A DNA stretch of 64,000 bases from Planctomycetota bacterium (GTDB lineage Bacteria > Planctomycetota > UBA1135 > UBA2386). Where the stretch lies: NCBI GenBank assembly GCA_020638735.1, contig JACKHZ010000009.1:124001-188000 (forward strand). The letters run 5' to 3'. Within the stretch, counting starts at the first letter, position 1; each line of letters opens with the position of its first letter. The notes under the pieces were generated by a model, which saw nothing but the letters and a program-made list of their open reading frames with translations, ran no database searches and had not been told where the DNA came from. A program made the translations under genes and the position numbers. Below are positions 35,301-42,634 of the stretch, piece after piece.

Positions 35301-38300
35301 ATGCAGCCGTCACGCGCACTCGCCCAGATCACCCTGCTCACCATGTTGACGCCGCTGACCACGGCGCAGGTCGCCGTGTTCTTCCGCGACGCCAACCCCG
35401 CCGCCGTGTTGCCCGTGCACCGCGACGTCGCCGCAGCCGTCGCCCACCTGTGCGCGGGCCCCAGCGCGACCGAGGCTGCCAACGGCTACTACAGCCATCT
35501 CCCGCCGGCGACGCAGCTGCTGCGCGTGAGGCGCAACGGCGACGCCGTGCAGCTGCTGTTCGACGTGGCGTTGCTGAAGCCGGCTCCGGGCATGAGCCGC
35601 GAGGACGCCATCGAACAGATCGACAAGACCGTGTTGTCGACGCCGGGAGTGCGCCACGTGGAGATCCGCGTGCGCCGCGCCGACGGCAGCGAGGTGTCGC
35701 TGGCCGAGGCGCTCGGCGAGACCGCGCCGCCGGCGCCGACGATGCTGGCGCCGAGCGCGCCGCCGAGCGCCGTGGCGTCGTTCGGGGCGCTCGCGCAGAA
35801 GCGCGTCGCAGTCTCACCGGGCCACGGCTACTACTGGCACTCGTCGCTCGGCTGGATCACGCAACGCGGCGACATCGACGGACTGATCGAGGACATCCAC
35901 ACCGCGCAGATCGCCAACCGCTACCTGATCCCGTTCCTCGAGAACATGGGCGCCGAGGTGGTGTTCACGCGCGAGCACGGCGAGGTGCCGAGCGACGTGC
36001 TGGTCGACGACGACGGCGGCGCGCCGGCCTACTCGGAGACCGGCAGCTGGACGACCTCGGCGTCGTCGGGCTACGCCGGCGGCGGCTACCGCTACGCCGG
36101 CAGCAACCCGACCGTCGAGACGGCGACCGCGACCTGGCAGCTCACCGTGCCGCAGGACGGCCTCTACCCGGTCTACGCGTGGTTCCGCGCCAGCAGCAAC
36201 CGCACGCCGAGCGCCAGCTACCGCGTGCACCACGCCGGCGGCGTCGACACGGTCGTCGTCGACCAGACCGTCGACAACCTGACCTGGGCGCACCTCGGCA
36301 CGTGGTGGTTCCGCGCCGACCAGGGCGCCGAGGTCGTGCTGTCCAACCTGTCGCCGGCCGCCGGGGTCGTCATCGCCGACACGGTCCGGCTCGGCGGCGG
36401 CCTGGGCTCGGTGTCGAGCGGCGGCGGCACCAGCAACCAGGCGCGCTGGCGCGAGTGCGCGCGCTACTGGGCGCTGTTCTCCGGCGCGCCGAGCACCGTC
36501 TGGAACTCGATCAGCGGCGGCCAGGACAACGACGACGACGTCACCGCGCGGCCGCGCTTCGCCGAATGGCGGGGTGCCGACGCCTTCATCAGCCTGCACA
36601 CCAACGCCGCCGGCACGCCGGGCACCGGCGCGATCGGCACCAGCACCTACATCTACAACGGCGGCGCGACCGCCGGCTCGTCGACGTTGAGCCAGAAGGT
36701 GCACACGCAGATCGTCGACGACCTGCGCGCCGAATGGAACGCCGGCTGGGCGGACCGCGGCCAGCTCAGCGCCAACTTCGGCGAGGTGCGGCTGCTCAGC
36801 ACGATGCCCGGCATCCTGGTGGAGCTCGCCTTCCACGACACGCCGGGCTCGCTCGACCACACCTCGCTGCACGACCCGGAGTTCCGCTACCTGGCGGCGC
36901 GCGCCTATGCCCGCGGCGTGCTGCGCTACTTCGCGCCGACGGCGCCGTTCCCGCCGGAACCCCCTGGCGCGCTGCGGGTCGTGCAGAGCGGCACCCGCGG
37001 GCTGCGCGTCGAGTGGGACGCGGCGGCGGGCGCGACGCACTACACGGTCGAACAGTCGCTCGACGGCAAGGGCTTCGTGCAGGTCGCCGACGTGACCGGC
37101 GGCACGTGGACGACGCCGCCGCTGCCGCACCACTCGGTGCGCTCGTTCCGCGTGCGCGCCTGGAACGCGACCGGCCGGTCGTTCCCGACCGAAGTGCTGA
37201 CCGCCGGCACCGATCACCTCGGCACCGCGCAGCTGCTGCTGGTGCAGGGCTTCGACCGCCTCGATCGCTACGTCAAGGGCCCCGACAACACCCGCGACTA
37301 CCTGCGGCTGTTCGGCGACGCGCTGCGCCGCGACGCCGACTTCTCGTGCGGCTTCGACGCCGCCAGCAACGAGGCGGTCAAGCTCGGCCGCGTCACGCTG
37401 CCGACCTACGACGCGGTGGTCTGGTCGCTCGGCGAGGAGAGCTCGGCCGACGACACCTTCGACGCGTCGGAACAGTCGCTGGTGACCAGCTACCTGAACG
37501 GCGGCGGCGCGATCCTGGTCAGCGGCGCCGAGGTCGGCTGGGACCTCGACCACCTCGGCTCGGCCAGCGATCGCAACTTCTACCGCAACGTGCTCGGCGC
37601 GACCTACACGGCCGACGACGCCGGCACCTACGGGCTGCAGGCGGGCATCGCCGGCACGGTGTCGGCCGGCACGGCGGCGACGACGTTCGACAACGGCAAC
37701 TTCGGCAGCTACGACGTGAACTACCCGGACGTGCTCGCGCCGACCACCACCGCCAGCACGACCTGCCTGCGCTACGCGAACGGCCTGATCGCGGGCGTGC
37801 AGAAGCTCGACCCGCTGACCGGCGCACGAACCGTGGTGCTCGGCCTGCCGCTGGAGACGATCGTCGACGCCACGGCGAGGGCGCGCCTGCTGCAGCAGAG
37901 CGTGCTCTACCTGCTCGGCGACCAGCTGGCGCTACGGGGTCCGACGCAGCTGGTCATGGGCGGCGCGGCGCAGTTCGACCTGCACCTCGATGGCGAGAAC
38001 AACCTGCCCTACATCTTCGCCCTGAGCGAAGGCTACACGCCGGGCACGGTGCTGCCGCTCGGCAGCGTGCTGCCGCTGAACCACGGACTCCTGCTGGAGC
38101 TCAGCGTCACGCCGGGCAGCCCGTTCTTCGTCGACTTCGTGGGCCAGCTCGACGCGTCGGGCTCGGCCAGCCCGCTGCTGACCGTGCCGCCGCTGCCGTT
38201 CCTCGACGGCCTGCCGATCTACTTCGCCGGGCTCTCGCTGGCGACCGGCGTCCCGGTGGAACGCAAGGTTTCGAACTGGGTCCGGCTGACGCTGAAGCTG

Positions 38301-38303
38301 TAG
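35301..38303 (+). CDS. Multidomain N-acetylmuramoyl-L-alanine amidase
   Basis: The exactly 1000-residue secreted protein has a signal peptide (1-22). A GerMN-like region is at about 60-130. The Amidase_3 catalytic domain has its zinc-site residues in three places: H175 (VSPGHG), H433 (ISLHTNA) and the catalytic E508 (ILVELAF). A golvesin/xanthan-lyase CBD-like domain (about 244-364, with LGTWWFRADQGAEVVLSN and VIADTVRL) is inserted between the first and second parts. After the amidase come a fibronectin-III-like domain (about 535-620), a ThuA/DJ-1-like alpha/beta domain (about 630-860) and a C-terminal module ending NWVRLTLKL. It should cleave the bond between muramic acid and the stem peptide outside the cytoplasm. 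Confidence 0.88.
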   Translation: MQPSRALAQITLLTMLTPLTTAQVAVFFRDANPAAVLPVHRDVAAAVAHLCAGPSATEAANGYYSHLPPATQLLRVRRNGDAVQLLFDVALLKPAPGMSREDAIEQIDKTVLSTPGVRHVEIRVRRADGSEVSLAEALGETAPPAPTMLAPSAPPSAVASFGALAQKRVAVSPGHGYYWHSSLGWITQRGDIDGLIEDIHTAQIANRYLIPFLENMGAEVVFTREHGEVPSDVLVDDDGGAPAYSETGSWTTSASSGYAGGGYRYAGSNPTVETATATWQLTVPQDGLYPVYAWFRASSNRTPSASYRVHHAGGVDTVVVDQTVDNLTWAHLGTWWFRADQGAEVVLSNLSPAAGVVIADTVRLGGGLGSVSSGGGTSNQARWRECARYWALFSGAPSTVWNSISGGQDNDDDVTARPRFAEWRGADAFISLHTNAAGTPGTGAIGTSTYIYNGGATAGSSTLSQKVHTQIVDDLRAEWNAGWADRGQLSANFGEVRLLSTMPGILVELAFHDTPGSLDHTSLHDPEFRYLAARAYARGVLRYFAPTAPFPPEPPGALRVVQSGTRGLRVEWDAAAGATHYTVEQSLDGKGFVQVADVTGGTWTTPPLPHHSVRSFRVRAWNATGRSFPTEVLTAGTDHLGTAQLLLVQGFDRLDRYVKGPDNTRDYLRLFGDALRRDADFSCGFDAASNEAVKLGRVTLPTYDAVVWSLGEESSADDTFDASEQSLVTSYLNGGGAILVSGAEVGWDLDHLGSASDRNFYRNVLGATYTADDAGTYGLQAGIAGTVSAGTAATTFDNGNFGSYDVNYPDVLAPTTTASTTCLRYANGLIAGVQKLDPLTGARTVVLGLPLETIVDATARARLLQQSVLYLLGDQLALRGPTQLVMGGAAQFDLHLDGENNLPYIFALSEGYTPGTVLPLGSVLPLNHGLLLELSVTPGSPFFVDFVGQLDASGSASPLLTVPPLPFLDGLPIYFAGLSLATGVPVERKVSNWVRLTLKL

Positions 38304-38317
38304 GGCCGGTACACGAC

Positions 38318-38344
38318 GCGGGCCGGCGTGCATCGCCGGCCCGC
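38318..38344. terminator. Strong hairpin between convergent genes
   Basis: GCGGGCCGGCG (38318-38328) and CGCCGGCCCGC (38334-38344) form a perfect 11-pair stem with a five-base loop. It lies in the 73-base gap between the convergent amidase and actin-like genes. No T-tract follows on either strand. Confidence 0.6.
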
Positions 38345-38376
38345 AGAGCTCGCATCCGCGCCGCGGCGCGTCCCGC

Positions 38377-39420
38377 TCAGCTCTCGCCGATCGCCGCGGC
38401 GACCAGGCAGCCCTTCGCCACCGCCGTCAGGGCCTCTTCGCTGCGGAAGATGCGGCCGACGGGGATCGGGAAGTCGATCTTCGCGAACTCCTCGCGGAAG
38501 ACCTCGATGAAGCCGCCGATCATCGACGTGCCGCCGGCGCAGGCGATGTCGATCGGCTCCTTGAAGCTCGGCATGTTCTGGCCGGACTCGAAGCGCGACT
38601 TGATGTTCGACAGCACGTAGTTGATGAGGCTGCGGTAGTAGATCGCCACCGCCTCCTCCTCGCGGCTCTTCGGGTCGCGGATGTCGATGCCGCGCTCCTT
38701 GATCGCCGTCGCCTTGCTGCGCGGGCAGCCGAGCACGTTGGCGACGTTCTTGTCGATCCAGTCGCCGCCGCGCGCCACCGAGAACGACAGGCACGGGATC
38801 GACTTGTAGGTGATGCAGGCGTTGGCCATGCCACCGCCGAACGACAGGCCGATGCCGGTGAAGTCGTTGTCGGCGAGCTCGGAGAACACCACCGCGTGCG
38901 CCTCGTTGATGGCGCGCGCCGTGTAGCCGAGCTTGCCGATCAGGCTCTCGAACAGGCCCTGGTGGTAGACGACGTTGTTGTCGACGTCGAGCGACGGCGC
39001 CGGCACGCAGAAGTAGCAGTTCTCGCCCGGCACCTGCGGCTCACCCAGGATCTTCTGGATGATCATCTTCATCATCGGCAGGGCGTCCTGCTCGTTGGGG
39101 CTGACCAGGCCGTCCGCCATCGGCCGGCGCGTCTCGCGCCCGAACACGTTGGCCAGCTCGAACGCGGCCTCGCCGATGACCACCAGCTTGCCGTTGTGCA
39201 CGACATAGGGGACCTTCAGCTTGGTCAGCATGTTCTTGCTGTAGGCGTCGCTCGGGATGTCGAGGAACGCGTTGCGCTCGACGTTGACGGTGATGCCGCC
39301 CTCGTCGTTCTGCACGGCGGCCGCCAGGTTGGCAGTACCGACGTCCAGGCCCTTGCCCAGCGCGACGGTCGTGTCCGCGCCCTGGTCGATGTTCGAGTCG
39401 AATTGATCTTGTTCAGTCAT
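38377..39420 (-). CDS. Actin-like/Hsp70-fold ATPase of unassigned family
   Basis: The 347 residues carry the full set of actin-superfamily nucleotide motifs: phosphate-1 LGKGLDVGTANLAAAV (21-36), a NEAHAVVFSE connector (172-181), phosphate-2 IGLSFGGGMANACI (190-203) and an adenosine motif ACAGGTSMIGGF near 300. Length is that of MreB, MamK or ParM rather than DnaK. It is not MreB: the genomic context (no mreC/mreD) and sequence differ. The upstream gene, 54 bases away, encodes a long coiled coil, the usual kind of partner for a bacterial filament. I infer a cytoskeletal or positioning ATPase, possibly undescribed. Confidence 0.75.
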   Translation of the reverse strand: MTEQDQFDSNIDQGADTTVALGKGLDVGTANLAAAVQNDEGGITVNVERNAFLDIPSDAYSKNMLTKLKVPYVVHNGKLVVIGEAAFELANVFGRETRRPMADGLVSPNEQDALPMMKMIIQKILGEPQVPGENCYFCVPAPSLDVDNNVVYHQGLFESLIGKLGYTARAINEAHAVVFSELADNDFTGIGLSFGGGMANACITYKSIPCLSFSVARGGDWIDKNVANVLGCPRSKATAIKERGIDIRDPKSREEEAVAIYYRSLINYVLSNIKSRFESGQNMPSFKEPIDIACAGGTSMIGGFIEVFREEFAKIDFPIPVGRIFRSEEALTAVAKGCLVAAAIGES

Positions 39421-39474
39421 GGCGTTGTGCCCTTCTCTTCCCCGGTAACCAGTCGTGTGATGCCGTGCGACGGA

Positions 39475-40263
39475 TCAGCCGCCGCCCTTGAGCTTCTTCA
39501 GGCGCGCGAGGTTGGCGGCGATGCCGCCGCCGGCCTTCTGCTTGACCTGGATGTTGTCCATGTTGGACTCCAGCTTGGATTCGCCTGCGTCGAACAGGCT
39601 GCCGAAGTCCGTCGGCGCGTCGCCGCCGACCGCGGCGCTGACGCCCATCTTCTTGCCGAGCGTCTCCAGCCGGTCGTTGAGCGAACCGGCGAGCTTCTCG
39701 ATCGCTGCCGAGAAGTCGGCGCCGGGCGCGGGCGCGGCCTGCGGGGCCTGCGCCTGCATCAGGTTGGCCTTGAGGTTGGCCATCTCCTGCACCAGGGCCA
39801 TCAGCATGTCGCTCGACGGCGCCGCAGCGGGCGCGGGCGGCGGCGCGACCGGCGCCGGCAGCTCGCGGGCGACCTCGAGTTCGCTCTGCACCTGCTGCAG
39901 CTCCGCGCGGGTCGAGGCCAACGCGCGCGTCAGCTCGCCGAACCGCGACTTGAGCTCGGTCAGCTCGCCCTCCCTGGCCTCGAGCGCCTCCTCGGTCTCG
40001 CGGGAACGCGCCAGCTCCTGCTCGCGCTCGCGCAGGATCGACTTGAACTCCTGCCGGCTCTTCTCGACCAGCCGATCGACCTCTTCCTGGTCGAGCAGAC
40101 CGGAGTGCTCGATGGCCGCGTGGACCGCCTCGCTGATCATCTGCGCGACGTGCTCGGCGCGGATCAGCCGAACGCGCTTGCGCCCCTCGCTGCGCAGCTC
40201 GTCGAGCGTCGCCGTGCGGGATCGCGCGGAGAGCGCTTCCTTGATCTCGTTGACGGATTCCAT
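39475..40263 (-). CDS. Coiled-coil partner of actin-like ATPase
   Basis: This 262-residue soluble protein has an N-terminal helical region with a possible interaction motif (RVRLIRAEHVAQMISEAV). A continuous heptad-rich coiled coil follows (about 75-145, ELARSRETEEALEAREGELTEL). Next come a Pro/Ala linker, a second helical segment (about 155-215), and a basic glycine-rich end (NLARLKKLKGGG). No membrane segment or known family was seen. It reads into the actin-like gene after 54 bases. The pairing suggests an adaptor or filament regulator; direct evidence is lacking. Confidence 0.65.
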   Translation of the reverse strand: MESVNEIKEALSARSRTATLDELRSEGRKRVRLIRAEHVAQMISEAVHAAIEHSGLLDQEEVDRLVEKSRQEFKSILREREQELARSRETEEALEAREGELTELKSRFGELTRALASTRAELQQVQSELEVARELPAPVAPPPAPAAAPSSDMLMALVQEMANLKANLMQAQAPQAAPAPGADFSAAIEKLAGSLNDRLETLGKKMGVSAAVGGDAPTDFGSLFDAGESKLESNMDNIQVKQKAGGGIAANLARLKKLKGGG

Positions 40264-40346
40264 GGCCTCGTGGGCGGACCGCGCGCGGCGGTCGCCACAG
40301 GCCTTTTCGGGCCGCCCGGGAGCGAACTTGAGACGGCAGCGGCGGC

Positions 40347-40369
40347 GGCGTGTCCCGTTGCGGGACGCC
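40347..40369 (-). terminator. Hairpin after rhomboid gene
   Basis: GTCCCG and CGGGAC (40352-40357 and 40361-40366) form a stem with a three-base loop, extended by GGC/GCC with a small bulge. It lies downstream of the rhomboid stop and before the coiled-coil gene. There is no T-tract, so it may reduce rather than end transcription. Confidence 0.35.
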
Positions 40370-40374
40370 AGCCG

Positions 40375-41157
40375 TCAGCGGGCGGGCCCGCCCCACGGCG
40401 GGCGCCCGCGGCGCCGCCGCAGGAGCTCGACCGACGGCGGCTGCGGGCGCAGCCGATCGGCCAGCCGCAGCAGCGCCGCGACCGCTGCGCCGACCGCGAA
40501 GCCGCCGATGTGCGCCCACCAGGCCACGCCACCGCCGAGCCCCGCGTCGACCGTTCCCTGCACCAGCTGCAGCACGAACCAGAAGCCCAGGAACAGCGGC
40601 GCCGGCAACACCGCGTCCATCAGGAAGAAGCCGATCGGGATCAGCGTCAGCACCCGCGAGTGCGGGTAGAGCAGCATGTAGGCGCCCATCACGCCGGCGA
40701 TCGCGCCGCTGGCGCCGATGGTCGGCATCGGCGACTCCGGGTTGGCGAGGTAGTGCGCCAGCGACGCGGCGGTGCCGCAGCCGAGGTAGAACAACAGGAA
40801 CGGCGCGCGGCCGAAGCGATCCTCGACGTTGTCGCCGAAGATCCAGAGGAACCACATGTTGCCGAGGATGTGCAGCCAGCCGCCGTGCAGGAAGGTGCAC
40901 GTCACCAGCGTCAGCCAATCGGGCACCAATGCGGCGTCGATGTGCACCCGTCCGGACCTGCCGAACCAGCGGCCGGAGACCTCCAGGCCGCCGCTCGCAT
41001 CGGCGTGCGACAGGCGCGCCGGCACCAGCCCGAGGCGAAACGTCAGGTCGTCGCCGCCGACGAACTGCAGCAGGAACACGACCGCGCAGATCGCCACCAG
41101 CGCGTTGCGCACCACCGGGGTGCGAACGGTCGGGATGCTGTCACGCAGCGGGATCAC
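40375..41157 (-). CDS. Rhomboid intramembrane serine protease
   Basis: The 260-residue protein has six or more membrane segments and the rhomboid catalytic dyad: S150 in GASGAIAG and H216 in WWAHIGGFAVG. The family motif TFLHGGWLHILGNMWFLW (88-105) is present. About 50 residues of extracytoplasmic loop (40-90) follow the first helix. It starts with a GTG overlapping the folP stop by four bases. Rhomboids cut membrane proteins within the bilayer; the substrate is unknown. The C-terminus is Arg/Pro-rich. Confidence 0.92.
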   Translation of the reverse strand: MIPLRDSIPTVRTPVVRNALVAICAVVFLLQFVGGDDLTFRLGLVPARLSHADASGGLEVSGRWFGRSGRVHIDAALVPDWLTLVTCTFLHGGWLHILGNMWFLWIFGDNVEDRFGRAPFLLFYLGCGTAASLAHYLANPESPMPTIGASGAIAGVMGAYMLLYPHSRVLTLIPIGFFLMDAVLPAPLFLGFWFVLQLVQGTVDAGLGGGVAWWAHIGGFAVGAAVAALLRLADRLRPQPPSVELLRRRRGRPPWGGPAR

Positions 41158-41963
41158 GGCGCCCCCGCGATCGCGTTCTCGACCAGCAACGCATCGCGCA
41201 GCGCGCGCACGTCGTGGGTGCGCAGGCAGCCGGCGCCGTGCCGCGCCGCCCACAGCTCGGCGCACAAGGTCGCAGCGCCGCGCCGCGCCACGGGGCTGCC
41301 GGTGACCTCGCCGAGGAACGACTTGCGCGACACCGAGACGAACGGCGGGCCGGCGATCGCGACCAGCCGTTCGAGGTGGCGCAGCACCGTCAGGCTCGGC
41401 GCCGCCTCGCGACCGAGGAAGAAGCCCATGCCCGGATCGAAGACCAGCCGTTCGGCGGCGACGCCGACCTTGGCGAACGCGGCGCGGCGCTCGGTGACGA
41501 ACGCGGCCAGCTCGTCGAGCAGACCGTCGGCGCCGGCGGCCGGACGACCGGCGCGCGGCGAGCTGCTGCGCGAGTACATCACCACGAACCGCACCGCGGC
41601 GGGCGCTCCGGCAGCAGCCTGCAGCGCGTCGGCCTCGCGGAAGCCGTTGACGTCGTTGAGCCAGCGCGCGCCGCGCGCGACCATCGCCCGCATCACCTCG
41701 CCCTTGGTGGTGTCGATGCTGACCTCGGCGCCGCGCGCGACCAGCGCCTCCACCACGGGTGCGAGGCGGCGGATCTCCTCGTCGGCGGCGACATCCTCGG
41801 CGTCCGGGTGCGTCGACTCGGCGCCGAGGTCGAGCACGTGGGCGCCGGCCGCGAGCAGCTCTTCGGCGTGCGCGATCGCCGCCTGCGGGTCGAGCCAGCG
41901 GCCGCCGTCGCTGAACGAGTCGGCGGTGACGTTGACGATGCCGAACAGTCGCGGGGCCAGCAT
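41154..41963 (-). CDS. folP: Dihydropteroate synthase FolP
   Basis: FolP joins p-aminobenzoate to dihydropterin pyrophosphate in folate synthesis and is the sulfonamide target. The 269-residue TIM barrel shows the first signature GIVNVTADSFSDGGRW, then LDLGAESTHPDAEDV, DVNGF, DPGMGFF and SVSRKSFLG. In the second signature, THPDAE differs slightly from the common TRPGA, which may matter for pterin binding. The ATG at 41963 lies nine bases after the queC stop, and the stop overlaps the rhomboid GTG. A shared link with queC is that both use GTP-derived pterin-type precursors, though this may be chance. Confidence 0.93.
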   Translation of the reverse strand: MLAPRLFGIVNVTADSFSDGGRWLDPQAAIAHAEELLAAGAHVLDLGAESTHPDAEDVAADEEIRRLAPVVEALVARGAEVSIDTTKGEVMRAMVARGARWLNDVNGFREADALQAAAGAPAAVRFVVMYSRSSSPRAGRPAAGADGLLDELAAFVTERRAAFAKVGVAAERLVFDPGMGFFLGREAAPSLTVLRHLERLVAIAGPPFVSVSRKSFLGEVTGSPVARRGAATLCAELWAARHGAGCLRTHDVRALRDALLVENAIAGAP

Positions 41964-41971
41964 GGCCAAAG

Positions 41972-42631
41972 CTATCGCCCGAAGCGGCTGCGCACGCAAG
42001 ACTCGCAAGTGCCGCAGGGCTGCTCGCCGCCTTCGTAGCACGACCAGAAGTCGCCGGCGCCGAAGCCCTGTCGCAGCGCCTCCTCGACGATGCGCGGCTT
42101 GTCCCAGGCGAGCGTCGGGCTCTCGACGCGAACGGCGTTGCGCGTGCCGAGCGCCAGCATCGCCGTCGCCGCAGTGAGGAACGCCGGCGAGTTGTCGGGG
42201 AAGGTCGCGGCCTCCTCGCGGTTGAAGCCGGCGACGACGCACGCGGCGCCGAGCGATTCGGCGAGCGCCGCCGCCATCGACACCAGCACGCAGTTGCGCG
42301 CCGGCACCCAGACCGCAGCCGCCGAGGCCGCGTCGCCGGGGTGCGCCACGGTCGACGTCGGCAACGCGCCGGTGTCCGGCGCGAGGCGCGAACCGGCGCG
42401 ACGCGCGCAGTCGCCGAGCCACGGCAGCGCGGCGCGGTGCAGCGGCACGTCGAGCCGTTGCGCGAGCCGCGCCGCCGCCTCGGCCTCGCGCCGCGCCGCC
42501 CGCTGGCCGTAGTCGCAGAACAACGCGGCCGCGAGCCGCTGCCCCGGCTCCCGGTGGAAGCACGCCGCGGCGACGCCCGAGTCGAGCCCGCCCGACAACA
42601 GCGCGACGCCGCTGCGCAGCAAGCCGGTCAT
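41972..42631 (-). CDS. queC: 7-cyano-7-deazaguanine synthase QueC
   Basis: QueC turns 7-carboxy-7-deazaguanine into preQ0 using ATP and ammonia, on the path to queuosine. The N-type ATP pyrophosphatase motif LLSGGLDS is at 11-18, and the C-terminal zinc site CYEGGEQPCGTCESC has all four cysteines. The 219-residue length is typical. No other queuosine gene is in the window. It starts three bases after the upstream lipoprotein stop and ends nine bases before folP, so the three are likely cotranscribed. Confidence 0.93.
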   Translation of the reverse strand: MTGLLRSGVALLSGGLDSGVAAACFHREPGQRLAAALFCDYGQRAARREAEAAARLAQRLDVPLHRAALPWLGDCARRAGSRLAPDTGALPTSTVAHPGDAASAAAVWVPARNCVLVSMAAALAESLGAACVVAGFNREEAATFPDNSPAFLTAATAMLALGTRNAVRVESPTLAWDKPRIVEEALRQGFGAGDFWSCYEGGEQPCGTCESCVRSRFGR

Positions 42632-42634
42632 GCG

